Assembly: GCA_914767715.1 (NCBI GenBank)
Contig: OU612068.1
Coordinates: 26,350,001-26,414,000, forward strand
Length of the DNA stretch: 64,000 bases
Source of the DNA: Membranipora membranacea
Lineage: Eukaryota > Bryozoa > Gymnolaemata > Cheilostomatida > Membraniporidae
Direction: 5' to 3'
In this document: piece by piece, positions 26,034-38,676 of the stretch
How positions within the stretch are numbered: position 1 is the stretch's first letter
Layout: every line of letters begins with the position of its first letter
Translations under genes and position numbers: made by a program
Notes under the pieces: model-generated
Database searches by the model: none
What the model was told of the DNA's origin: nothing
The model's input: only the letters and a program-made list of their open reading frames with translations

Positions 26034-28031
26034 CTAGTATCCATACAAGCCGAGCTCTGCGATCTCGAGAAAGTTTATATGATCTGTTAAAATCATCATA
26101 ACTTTGAAGAATCTTCCTGCTCTAGCAGGCTGACATGGTAACCATATTACCTGAGAACTAGTCAGCGGTGGTCCAGGATAAATGTGACATAAGCTGCCTG
26201 AGTAGTCATCTAAGTTCTCATCAGTGAGAGCCACCAGAAAGTGTAGGTTCTCAGTACGAAACATACCTGCACCACTGTTTCTTGCAGTGAAGTAAGCTCC
26301 AACTATGTTATAAATATTGCCAAGGTCACCTTTCATCCATGTCTCTTTTTCATCAAGAGAATGAAAAAAAGTTTCGATATCTCCATCAAATGCTCTGTCA
26401 CCTTGATACGATTGGTATAATGATGACCAGTGTAAAGATCTGCTTGTCAGTCCTGGAATAAAAAAATACGTTTGAAGTAGACCGTATAGGAAACCCTCCA
26501 GCATTGGTTAACAAGTTATGATACCTCCTTCAAATGTTAAACATGATAAGAATCATAATTGTCAACATGAACTGAAACTGTATATATGCTAAAATTATCT
26601 GAGCCGCAGGCTCAGGTTGTGTAAAGCAGAAATTGGAATCATAGGTCGTAAGATCCTGATAAATCAACACTCGTCTAGCTGTGTGGGTCATTCATACATC
26701 TAAACTCAAGGTCAGTCATAACAATAACACAAGAGCAAGCAGAACGTGTTTCATGAGATAAGTTATTAGAAATATCTCTCTACGTTTGCAGTGCTATTAC
26801 AAAGAACAGAACATATTTTAGAATGGGGATAATAAATATATTTTTCTGTCAAAATGTAAGCTGGACATAGTATCCCCATCAGAGTATTACTTCAAGTATT
26901 TAGAAAAAAAAACATTCATCATTAAACTGAGAGAGGAGGTATGAAAGGAGCTGCTGAGTTATAGGAAATTTGAAATATCATCATGACTTAAACATAATAT
27001 ATGTCCAGTGGGAATAGGAAATGCTGGGAATATTTTTCAGCAAAAAATAGCCTTGTCACGCAGTCTTATAAAGGCGTAGCACGTGAAAAGGCTGGGAGCA
27101 AGCAATTAAATCAACTGAATATTCAATTATTGATTACACTGGTTCTTGAAATGAATGGATTAGTCTAATAAACCAAGATAATGCAAGGTCATATAAGGGA
27201 ATTCGGTCATGAACTTGGAAATTCACAAAGTTTGAAAATTTTCCCATGTTTTACAATATCAAGTGTTACGTTTCTCACAGTCACATCTAAGAATCTAATT
27301 AGGCATTATCATTATAAACATGACTTCACAGCATCAACCCATTGTGGTTATTGATACAAAGATAAAACAATTGCTTAATTAAAATGATAGTTTACCTTTT
27401 GACAATATGACAGAGTTATACGCATCTTCATCAAAATCAACATAGAAGTGATAACTTTCGGCACAGTCTAACACCGGTGGTCTAGTTGAGCATTCAGGAT
27501 GATACAGAAAAGCTGTCACAATGCTGTCAATTCCAGTATTCAGTTGTAAGTCTGGAATGCAAGGTTGGTGGCATTTCCTTCCCCTTAGCCAATGTCCACC
27601 AGCTGCCAAACCTAAGATAAAAAAATGTTGGAAGAGGTATTAAGAAATGAACAGCGACAAGTTGTCCAGCTGACCGCGTATACAAAATGTGTCAGCCTCG
27701 CATTCAGCTGTCCAGTACCCGTTTCATGAACCAAAGTCAACAGAGATCTGAAGCATTAGAAGTGTTCTCCGGACCATGATTATATCAACACATAGAGGAC
27801 TGCATGCTGATTCAAACTATTTATTCAAATTTCAAACAAGTTACAGGTCACATCATCTGACTTCGAGCGCCCCACATAAGTATAAAATACTTGATTTATG
27901 TTATTTTCACTTTTTATCTATCAATCTGCAATAAAAATAAGATTTAAACTACAAGCATTACTATAGGTAACATCCTTACCCAGAAGTGCCCTGACCATCA
28001 AGAGAAGAAGTGATGTTGTATTGTACTTCAT
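26034..28031 (-). CDS. Lectin-like L5 (subfamily A), complete, with exons 3 and 4 fused
   Basis: Exons: 27980-28031 (ATG at 28031), 27396-27611, 26034-26452 (TAG). The CDS is 687 nt, 228 aa. Exon 1 encodes the signal peptide MKYNTTSLLLLMVRALLG. Exon 2 has the four Cys (GRKCHQPC, YHPEC, LDCAESY). The last exon holds the whole lectin-like domain: LHWSS, RAFDGD, ETWMKGDLG, IVGAYFTAR, LHFLVALTDEN, SLCHIYPGPP, WLPCQPARAGRFFKVMM, IAELGLYGY. Other copies have an intron after ..NSGAG; here it is gone, but its first eight bases (gtatgttt) remain and are translated as part of AGMFRTEN, six bases longer and in frame. A minus-strand AATAAA lies at 25944-25949, 85 bases after the stop. It is a candidate functional gene. 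Confidence 0.8.
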
Positions 28032-29744
28032 CGTCGTGTTTTACAACAAGTTGAATTTTAAAAAATTTTCTTGCTCCTCACAACCGCTGAGATGCTGACG
28101 TACTGACTTGATTGTAAGGTATGAAATATCAGACCTCTCACTGTGGGAAAAGTTTGAGATAAGTCTATATTTCATGTGTGAATCAAAACTGTACATTGAC
28201 ATGATCTCCCATGAGGCATACATATGTAATCAGTTTTATTCTTATGAATACATTGTAATGTGGCGTGCTAACCAATTGGCCATTGACACCAACTTGATTA
28301 TCAGACCCACTTATACTACCTACATATATTGAGACAGAACATCAAAATCAATCCAAGAAACCGATCTGAATCAATGACCGCTTTATCAAGGCGAGTCAGA
28401 TTACCGTAGTGTAAGTAACAAGAACAAGAACCATTAATGGGATGGCGCCTCTTTGTCACGTCCAGCATGTTGAGTTGTTGACCAGTACTTGTCTTTCATG
28501 GCTGAAACCCCAAACGGGACACTTCATCCATATTAATACTATTCAACCTTATGGGTATTTTAGTTGCTTGAAAACATTCACTGCCGCATGTACAACTTTG
28601 TTATATTAGATGGTATGTTGAAAAGCATGTGCAGTCGCTGGAGCCACAAACTCTTGATAAAAAAAGATAATACAGTCATCAAGACAATGCCTGGCAGGAT
28701 AGATACAAGTTCTAGCACCTATATGATAATGAAATTAAAATATTGAGATCAATATGCTTCTGACATTAAAAACCCAAATTCAATCTTGCCACATCACCAA
28801 TCACATTTTACGCTTTGTAAGGCGAGGCATGAAACTTGCAAACAATGTACCAAAATAACTGTTTTGATATGACATTGTTAATGTTGTAGAGACTGTTAAC
28901 CTTTGAAAGTCATGATGACGCTAATCTGTATAATGTCGTTTTAAAATGGTCTCATTTCATTTTGTAACCAATGGTGAATTTGTCTCTATATCAGCTTGCA
29001 CATGCTCAGGGAAAACTTAGGTTACCAATAGTGATTATGGTGATTGGGGATGGGGACGAGTATGGTGAAACAGCACTACTACAAACCTTTTTTTCACTGA
29101 ACTTTGGTAAACCATGTCATTTTAATCCCGAAACAACCACCGTGCACGCAAAAAGGTTTTCTCAGTTCCGGTCATGACTGCATAATCAAAGCACCAGACT
29201 TTAGAACTCACAATATGAAGAGTAGTACCAAATTTGATAATTAATTCCGATAAAATAATAACATGAAAAGTTCTCTTCACAGAGAAATAAAACACACCAC
29301 AACAGGGTTGTATCCCTTACTCTACAAGAAAAATGAAAAGCAATAATACAGTCAGCATTTCCTCCGCGTGCAAATGAACTCATATGGCCTAGTGCTACAA
29401 GTTAGGACTGTTTATCATGCAGGTAGACCCAGGATTGATCCCAGCTCTCTAGGTGGAGGAGTTTCTTTGGCCAACTAGATGACAATAATCTCATTATTTG
29501 TTGCATGAGTGAGTGGGTATTACTGAAGCTAACTCCCGCCTGATTCAAAACACATTCCGGCCCTAATTAATTTTGTGGGCAGATGGTACCAACAGACATG
29601 AAAAATGCAATAAACATCAAAATACACCAGTAGAAAAAGACATGCATTATTATCATCACTATAAACCAAGATAAAATGCTGCCAAAACCCGAAATATTAT
29701 AGACAAAATGTCTATTGTTTACATGAATTTATCTGAAGTTGCTC
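28032..29744. other. Non-coding; 5' flank of L5 then unassigned sequence
   Basis: The region 28440-28560 resembles the 5' flank of other subfamily A copies (ctgaaaccccaaacgggac..ttcatccatattaata). A short plus-strand open frame at 28971-29177 has no recognisable features. Confidence 0.45.
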
Positions 29745-29875
29745 AACCTGACCGCTGACAGGATGATACGGAGAGGTCGTCATAAAGCTTTCAATTCCAG
29801 TATGATTGTGTTGATCCCAGATGCAGGGCTGATAACATCTTCTTGCATTTAACCAACGGCCACCGATTGCCAAAG
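29745..29875 (-). pseudogene. Lectin-like L6: decayed orphan exon 2
   Basis: After an acceptor (gttag) the minus strand encodes ALAIGGRWLNARRCYQPC, then TGIESFMTTSPYHP, after which similarity ends; the third and fourth Cys are missing. The possible exon 1 for this copy is at 30433-30484. No exon 3 or 4 was seen between here and L5. Confidence 0.75.
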
Positions 29876-30432
29876 CTAACAAAAGAAATTTGGCACATAT
29901 TTTGGAGAGAAGAGGTTGATTATGTAAAAGATTTAAATTATGGAGAATAAAACACTGGGGTATGTACTAAGTCAGGCCTACCTAGACGAGGAACCCTTTT
30001 GTGATAATAACAAAACACCTATATTGGCATCAAAAGTTTACTAGGCCAATGGTTCACTCCATCTAATCTGATGGCACTGCGTGAAAATCATTTTCATCTG
30101 AGATTTACTATATTGCAATCACAAATCAGCTGTAAGGTTTTATGTTAAGTAGACTTTGAGATTTTGACACCCTTGGATTTGTTTCCTTACTAGCTACAAC
30201 TTTGACGTGGAAAGGAATTCTTACGTGAAAAATTGATCGCTAAAATCGATTTCTAAACATGGTGGTGATGTGCCCTCAGGTAATTTTTTTGTGTATTCCT
30301 GATCAATTCTTGGAGGCAAAACCTGACATGAAATACTAAAACACTATACTATCTCTCGTGTTTCCACTACTAACTCTGGAATGGCCTGCAAAGGTGAGCA
30401 CCTAAAACTGAATAGCTAGTTAGCATTTTTAC

Positions 30433-30484
30433 CTTAGAGAAATCCAGTCATCTCGAGTAGAAGCACTGATAAATTGCATTTCAT
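30433..30484 (-). pseudogene. Lectin-like exon 1 relic with in-frame stop (L6)
   Basis: It has the same 52-nt length as exon 1 of L3 and L5, begins ATG AAA TGC and encodes MKCNLSVLLLEMTGFL, followed by TAA immediately before the donor (G|gtaaaa). The final TAA would end translation before exon 2. Its closest relative is the orphan exon at 38087-38129. Confidence 0.65.
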
Positions 30485-33400
30485 TATGGCGTTGAATTGT
30501 TAACATGGTTGAATATATAAAAAATTATATGTCCTTTTCTCTTCTCCTCCAACAAGCCTCTGACAAGAAGACTTGAGTCTGAGGAATAAAATAACAGCTT
30601 GCTGTGTAAATCTGATGTTAGTTTAGTCTATAAATAAGCATCGAAACAATACAATGTCCTTTGAGATCCCTGTATAATTTTTATGTTTATATTGTTTCAC
30701 CAAATTTCTCAGAATCGCTGGGCTGTTCCATCAATAATAATATGTTACAAAAATTCACATTTTGTCATCAAAAGAAATTATTGATACTGGAATCTTTCCA
30801 TTGCAAACAATTTTTAAAGTATTGCAACAACGTGCTTCAATGAATGAATTTACTTAGAAACTCAACTGCTTGTTTTTCGTTGATTGATCGTTGGTCATTT
30901 CTAGTTTTCATAGCTTGATCATAGCTTGATTTAAATTCCTATCTTCCAAAATTTGTGGGGTCATGATGGGTCTTCCCAGCGTTCATCTCCTCGGCAGAAA
31001 GCAAAAGAGCAGAGGAGATAATGGGCTTGAGGCATGCGCAACGAAAAAAGAGAGCTATTGTCCATAATTGCTGTAATAATAATACTAGATCACTTGAGAT
31101 TGTATATCATTTCTAAGCTTGCTGCCTCCACTGCAGATTTGGGACTAAGATGTAACTTCAAAATCAAAAGTCAACTTTTTAGAAAATTACTATAATTACG
31201 GGACATTTTTAGCATCTTGAGAACCCTCGCCTTTGTATAACCTTTTGAATTCTTTAAAATGATATGTGGTGACCCTGAACTTGTCATTTAAAGAAAAAAA
31301 AATCATCACATATATGCGATAGGAGGAAGCAAAACCATTTGAATGCTACCATGATTTAAAATTCACACCTCCATTAAGTGTTTCATATGATGAGGATGTT
31401 GGCTAACATTTATTATATTATATTATATTCATAGAAATGTTTGATTCATATGGCCACTGGTTCAGGTTTTAGTAACAGAACAAAAATACCATACTTGGCT
31501 AGTTAAGGGGGTTGAATAGCTCACAAAGGTGACTTTCCGCTTGGAGAGAGCTCAACTCAAGATTTCAAACTTGTTTGTCGGTAACAAATTGCCTTGACAT
31601 GCGGCCGTAATAACATGGCCGCAATTGAATCATACCTATCACTGGTTCTTTGATATCGAGGGATAGGTCTGATAAACAGAGTCATCGCAAGGCCAGATTA
31701 TAAGGGCATTCAGTCATAAAAAAAGGCTTAGCACTTTGGAAATTCTCAAGGTCAAGGTTTTGACCTTGGTCTGCTTTTCATCATCAAACGTTAACGATTA
31801 TTTTAGCTATATCCAAAAGACAAACCTTCAGTGAGCTATTGATTTTAACCTGAGTAACTGCCCCATTGGTACAAAGCGCTGTTGATGAATTATATATGAT
31901 TGGCAGTTGGAGACTGTCTGAATATCATGTGAAAAAGATTGAAGTTCTTACTCCTGTACAATCAAACAGCATGCCCAGACTAGTCTAGTATGGTTTATTG
32001 GAGTATGTCTCCATTGGCTATAGAATTAGAATTAAAAAATATCCCCATGTAAATGGAACACTTTCATTGAAAGGTTCTAACCTGCTTCGATACTAATGTA
32101 GGTGTGAATGAGGGGCTAGTCAATAGTTTGTTGAAAAAAGAAGGGAATGAGCAGCAATCTGAAAAATGAACTTTCTGCATGATATGGATTCAATAAGTAA
32201 TTGAAATAATAATTGACAATAATTAAATAATTGACAAACGCTTTACTGGAATCAAGCAAACTATGCTCAGATTTAACAACTTGCTGAGCTGGAGGTTCTG
32301 ATGATTATGTGATTATATGATGGGGTACCTACTGTGTTATTTAAGTCTCAGCTACAACAATCACCCACAGGAATTAAATCGTTGGAATTTTGAGCATCTG
32401 TAAGCTAGCTTTTACATGACCATTTGAAAAAAATCAACAATCTTTCCCTTCTTGATCCTTGCGTCCATGAGAATATTGTTCTAGATAAGGCTTCAAAAGG
32501 AAGAAGAATGCACCCAATAATCCTGTATTAATAATTTATTGATAATGTGTTTCGACTAAAACACCAGAACCATGTATTCTGACCGAATTCAGCCTTAATT
32601 TTTTCTAAACATGATTATGGAACTCCTATAGTAATGCTTACGATTTTCATTGCACAGAAATTATGTTAACAACAAAAATTTACAACACCCCATATTAATT
32701 TGGTGATTCTCTCTGACTTTGATACCTAGTGAATTAATATCAATATTTAATAAACCATTCAATAGTCTCTTTGATAGATCATCTATGGCATTGTTTTTCT
32801 AATATATCACAAAATATTATACTTAAAGTGGCTCGACCGGTATATAAGGGCCAGTCAATGTAAAGCGATCACCCAGCCATATCAAATTCAAATGAGGTTA
32901 GCAGCATTCAAATTCCTCCTGCTTTTTCGGAAATAGGAGGAGAACTAGTGAATTTTCTTTAATAGGAATCAGATGTGCTGATGCGTAATTGTGTGATACA
33001 CATGCCCAGTAAATTTTCCTTCCGAAAATTGCATCGGAAAGTGGTGAAAACACATCTGATGTCATCCAAAAACTCCCAGTTCCAATGACTTCAAATCATC
33101 CGCTTCAAATTATACAAGCTCTTATTGGTCGATTTTTACGTTATGATTTATGGTTTCAGAGGTTGCCTAGATACCGTTGTCAAGATTGAAATTGAACGTT
33201 GTAATAAAATCCTATAGTCCCAAGTGTGATGATCCAACATAACAATAGCTATATCATAGGCTTCTATTCAACTTTATTTATTTATTGACCACTTGAGAAC
33301 GCAACGTGGACTGGCTGTAAGAGGCGGAGACCAAGGCCATTCTCCGCCTCTAATTACACTGATCAGCCAATGGTCTTGCTTGTCACCAGAAAATACTAAT

Positions 33401-33620
33401 TATGATTAATCCCCGTGCACCCTCTCATTAGCCTAGTACTTTAAGATATATCCTGGGGAGCGGACATTCTCTAATCTCTTCATATCTAATTGATATTACA
33501 AAAGTCAGCATAAAGGCTCCTCGCTCCTGTCATCTGTCACGTCATCAAGAAAATCGGTCGAGACACATCCCCACAGAGTGTCTTTTTCTCATGCATTGTA
33601 ATCTTGGTATGTTTTCGTAC
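30485..33620. other. Non-coding stretch
   Basis: No gene recognised. Around 31590-31740 there is sequence like intron 2 of lectin copies (tgaccttggt, cattcagtcataaaaaaagg; a decayed hairpin element), so this probably derives from a lost lectin copy. Confidence 0.5.
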
Positions 33621-33623
33621 ATT

Positions 33624-34145
<522 letters not shown>

Positions 34146-34547
34146 ATTGAACACAGTTGTTAAGTATTTTGGACTTTAATTTTTTGAATTTCTAACTTTT
34201 CATTAAAGTCATCTGATTTCTTTCTCACCAATTAAAGTTAACCTTTGTATTACTATTACATCATGAGTCAAAATGGTTGAATAGTAAACAACCAAATTAG
34301 TTACATGAAATATAGATTGCGCCCTAATATCTCAATGCTGGTAAGAAAAAGTATTTTTGCTCTGGTTTAGTGAGCGAAAAACTTTCCAAGTCAGGCGTTG
34401 AGCCTCTGATTCACACATTAGATCCCTCTCACTGCAAGAAAATGGGAACTATGACGTCCATCATCAATAAATTCTCAGGGGTTCGATTTGATGAAGCTAA
34501 TTTATCTCACTCTCAGTTGCTGATCTTTGCATATTCTGGTTTCTCAG

Positions 34548-36958
34548 ATTTCAGCAGTGATTGCTCCTATCATTGCAATGGGAGTGGAGAATTATATGCT
34601 GAGGCCAGGAGATGAACTTATAAATGTTGACAAACTTTTCACAGCAGCACCATCATTATCCACCTGTTCTATGCTATGCTTGGATGAGACAGATCCCGAT
34701 TGCCCCTCTTTTGCCTACAGCTTCGACAACCGGACTTGTCAAATATCTTCACATCCCATCATTCCGGGAACTCAGATCGATCCAAGTGTCGTTGTCTATG
34801 CAACGGCCCATTCCGATGGTAAGTAAATGTTGCCGTTGGGTCAGCATCTAAAAAACAAGGAATCCATGAAATGAATGCGCAACAATAGTTCACTGTTAAA
34901 TTATATGCATGGCGATGATGTTAATCATTTGTATAGTTTCAAAAGAGCAAACAATAATGTTTATGATGTAAAGTTGTTAATAAACACAAATTGGATTTTT
35001 AATCCAGTTTGAGACTCCATTTTCTCCTGTAAAATCTACATTCTATTGGAGTTGTTTTGCCTAATTTTTCCAATTCAAAGTAGGGTTGAGATCAGGTCAG
35101 TAGCGGAAAGTATAGTCTCAGGTCTTATTTGCCAAATTTGTTTTCTATAATTTCTCAAAACTATGATATGTTATGTTATCATTGACGACCTTAACCATAA
35201 TCAATGCAGTACTCCTGATGGTTAACTTGAGGGAATTTGAGTTCAATATGATATATCTAATTAATTTTACATCAATACATGACTAAGTCATAACGTGATG
35301 AACTGGCGCCTCGAGCATGGAAAACCTTTCATTTTGAGTATCGATGAGTTGAAATTTTATAACAATTGTCTTTTCTAGCCCAGAGTCCGATGAGTTGAAT
35401 CTAAAACACTAAATGACATTGTTTTTGTTCTTAAATATTTAATGTGTTGAAGACTCATAGAAAGCAACATGGTTACACTGTGGAAAAGTGCTTGGCAACT
35501 TGCGCTTTCGGAGACAGGAATAACCTTTTCCTGGAAGCGTGCAGACACCTCTCACTCCTAAATAATGCATTTGTTGCATGTGTTTAATTTTGACCATGAC
35601 ACAAGGGCAGATTTATGCTGCAGAATGGTAAAGAAAAGATTTATCCCCACATTCCGGCAAGAAACCGTATATATAACATCTATTCTTGCGCATAAACTTT
35701 GCCTCACTTTTCAACATATCTGAATTTCAGGTGGTTTTAGGCATATTAGTTTCAACACAAAAATACTGTTGTGTCAAGCTTTTGTCTGAATTTCCTGAAT
35801 GTTGCTCCCGTCCTACCTGTATGCTGACGGTTGGTCGGGGAGAGCAACTCTAATTCCGGCAACTTGGATCATACATGAAAAAACATTCTTTCCGATTTTG
35901 CTGCAATAATTTTAGCCTTATAGAAGGCCAAATTAGACTTAATTTCAAATCAATGTCTTTGCAGCTTGGATACCACATGGTTAAATCTCCAACCCTTATT
36001 CACAGAGCTGTATTAGACTGGTTGATCAAAGTATGACTCAATCACTGGCCAAATCACACTGTGAAATGACGGCAGAGAAACTAGCTACATTTCAGACGGC
36101 TGAGCTAATGCAATGGCTTCGGGATCAACATAATGCATACATAGGTATTTGAATTTCCCACTGTATACGTTTTAGAGAGTTTGCAGCAATGATTCTCGGT
36201 TTGCAAATTGATTTTATCTCTACAAGCTTCCTAACAACCTCATCACAAGGCACCATGATGAAGTATAACCTGTAGCACTACAACCTTTTCCTTAGCACAA
36301 GACAAAAACTCAAGTTGCCGATCAGAATCAAAACTGTAGTTGGGCAAGTTTCATCGAAATCTCATTTCCTTCGATGAATTGGAAAAAAATCTCATCTAAT
36401 ATTATGGTATGTGTAGAATGTGAACGTTGAGAAAAGTTTTTTGTCTAAGGAAACGGGATACTGATGTTAATGCCAATAACATGCCCTGGACTAAATTGAC
36501 ATGTGGCTAGATGAACAGCAACCAAAAAAGGAATGTACCTTCACCTGCGATCAATCATTACATGGGATAGCATCACACATGCACTCAACCATCAATCAGC
36601 ATGCACCAAGTTATTCCCCCCTGTTCAATCCCAATTTATATATTATGATCGAAACTGAAAGTTGAGAGAAATCATGTCAAAAAATTCTTTAACAGACTTA
36701 CTTAATATTAGTTATGTTTAATTTACAGATGTGCTTTCTATATGTATTGGCTTGGAGAAGGTCGGCAACATATGGTCATGGTATGGGAATGTCTCTGATC
36801 CTCTGACTGATGAAAGCATATGGTGCCCAGAACAACCCAATGGTGATGGGGTTTGTTCTAACACCTTCGCTTGTGATGACGATACAATGTCAATAAATGA
36901 TTGTCGATTTGACCAAAGCTTCAAGTTCTTGTGCGAGAAAGCCCCTCTTAGATATTAA
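34548..36958 (+). CDS. Secreted PAN/apple plus C-type lectin protein (partial model)
   Basis: Exon a, about 34548-34818 (acceptor uncertain: 34548 or 34555), encodes a PAN/apple domain with STCSMLCLDET, CPSFAYSFDNRTCQIS and a closing VVVYATAHSDG. Exon b 36006-36144 and exon c 36729-36958 (TAA) join in phase 1 and encode a C-type lectin fold: SCIRLVDQ, KSHCEMTAEKLATFQTAEL, ICIGLEK, IWCPEQPNGDGVC, MSINDCRFDQSFKFLCEK. The four framework Cys are visible; WCPEQPNGD occupies the long-loop position where EPN/QPD calcium and sugar ligands sit, giving a QPN-type variant. Exon a ends in phase 1 while exon b starts in phase 0, so a short exon between them is missing from my model, as is the signal-peptide exon upstream. 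AATAAA occurs at 37114-37119. It is likely an extracellular glycan-binding protein, opposite in strand to the surrounding array. Confidence 0.75.
35776..35875. mobile_element. Short inverted-repeat element (MITE-like), copy 4
   Basis: Inner arms gttgctcccgtcctacc and ggtcggggagagcaac, outer parts tcaagctttt and caacttgga. It is the same family as 5791, 6221, 11381 and 63521 and lies in an intron of the PAN/C-type lectin gene. Confidence 0.6.
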
Positions 36959-37160
36959 AAGATGAGTCAAGGCAGCCGCAACAAATGGTGACAAAAAAAT
37001 CAATTGCAGAGCACCCAATATGTTTTTTATCTTTTGTTGTGCCTTAATGAAAAAGGCATTTTGACTCTTTTGTCTTTTGATTCAATTGATAGCTGTTTCA
37101 AATAATGAATGATAATAAATACTACTGGCAGTCCTTCGGTTCCGATGATGACTTCTGCTT

Positions 37161-37564
37161 CTAAATCATTTTGGGCCAACTCGTTCTATTTTTAGTCAGC
37201 ATCTGCCAACCACTTGTGGGTATGTCGAGATCTTTGAGTCTCCTCTTGACTGTACCCTTGTATCGCAGCTCTGGTTGACCTCTGCTACGAGATCCATCTT
37301 TCAGTTGAGAGAAAGGTATTTGCTTTGGTAACCGGTTGTCATTTTCACTGCAGACATGATGGTCCATCTTAATGTTCGCTGTCTAAGGATGTCATACATG
37401 CTTGCCAAGCCTGATTTTGAAAGTAATGTATTGTTGCTTATGCGGTGCCACCATTTGATCTTGAGAATGTAGTTCAGGTGCCTCATCATATTAGGGATTA
37501 GCCTGTGGGATGTAATATGATATACAGTCCATGATTCCACACCATACAGTAGCGTGGATAGCAC
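37161..37564 (-). mobile_element. LINE reverse transcriptase C-terminal fragment
   Basis: The minus strand encodes TLLYGVESWTVY, LIPNMMRHLNYILKIKWWHR, LRQRTLRWT and, after a frameshift around 37301-37367, NDNRLPKQIPFSQLKDGSRS, RGQPELRYKGTVKRRLKDL and W. These blocks match the thumb/C-terminal region of common non-LTR retrotransposon ORF2 proteins. It is 5'-truncated and dead. Confidence 0.88.
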
Positions 37565-38086
37565 GGAAGACTGCAGCTTTGGTCTTTATGGTGATGGTGA
37601 TCATACACAACAGTTTCTTGATTAGGCCTATCTCAACACACATGGGGTGTTCTAAAAGGCTTTGTACTCAGAGGAACAGATAGGTCCTTACAAGTGACTG
37701 TCAGTGTTTGAAAAATCATTACTCGCATTTGATAATCTCCAAAATATCTCATTCAAATTACGAATATTGATAAATCCCAATAAAAGATCCATCACGCATT
37801 TGCAGGTGTAATTTTCAGGTGAGAAATTGCAACATTTGTGAATGCCTTTGACTCGTATTTTAATGGCTCATAATAAGTTGTTTTTACCATGAAGAATGCT
37901 GATATTGATGGCATTTCAAGTTGTTACTGTGATTTAATTTCACCGCTATCGATTTTCTGTTGCATTGATGTGCTTATTGAGATATTATAATGTTCTTTTT
38001 TTATGAAAGACCTGTCTATGTTAGCAAAATTTGTTCTCCCCTGATAATAAACTAAAATTTAAAGAAAACTACTAAAATATCTTTAC

Positions 38087-38129
38087 CTGGGAGAAATCTA
38101 GTCATCCCAAGTAGGAGCAATGAAGCCAT
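38087..38129 (-). pseudogene. Lectin-like L7: orphan exon 1 (signal peptide)
   Basis: ATG GCT TCA TTG CTC ... CCA G followed by donor gtaaag; MASLLLLGMTRFLPG. Compared with L3, the usual first ATG, three codons upstream, has become TAT, so translation could only start at the next ATG. No exon 2 is found to the left before the PAN/C-type lectin gene. Confidence 0.6.
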
Positions 38130-38481
38130 GTATTTATATCAAAAAGTGTAGTGAAACGAATATGGGTTCAACTTACAGCCAACCAAACTGCTGACATGAC
38201 GACTTAAACTTGATTTGGAAAACAAAGTATCAACATACTATGTTTGGGATATTATATTAGACAAGCTTAAATCAAGGTTGCAAAACCCTAAGCAGTCACA
38301 CCGTCTCTAAACAGACATAGATAATTATTCATTGGTGTTTTCGTATTAGGAACATAACAATACTTTTTCATGACATCTCATCACCATGGCCTAATCTCCC
38401 GATTCTAAGGTCCAGCGCATTTATAAATGTGTCTGTAGATTACGCCATTCATAAGGTTGACTAAAGGTTGATTAAAATCAG

Positions 38482-38676
38482 GTGGCTTATCACAAGCCTG
38501 AACCGTTGTTTAAAGTAGAAGACAACACTGGCACAACTAAATACGTATCAAGATACAATAAACCTACACCAGTAGGCAACATACTTAACAATAGATATGC
38601 AAAGTATAAGCTTTGGATCTGCACCACAGGGCAGTCAGTAGCCCCTCCACCCCATGGCTGCATTAAACTGAATTAG
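38482..38676 (+). CDS. Possible terminal exon of an unrecognised gene
   Basis: An open stretch after an AG at 38480-38481 ends TAG at 38674-38676. Its sequence has ordinary coding character (YVSRYNKPTPVGNIL, YAKYKLWICTTGQS, PPPHGCIKLN) and is not low complexity. No upstream exon was placed and the acceptor has a poor pyrimidine tract. I do not recognise the family; it may be an exon relic. Confidence 0.3.
   Translation: MAYHKPEPLFKVEDNTGTTKYVSRYNKPTPVGNILNNRYAKYKLWICTTGQSVAPPPHGCIKLN

Noticed and set aside
35440-35560. Possible missing exon of the PAN/C-type lectin gene (frame with EKCLATCAFGD)
   Set aside because: No acceptor and donor pair gives the required phases 1 to 0; it stays an unsupported candidate.
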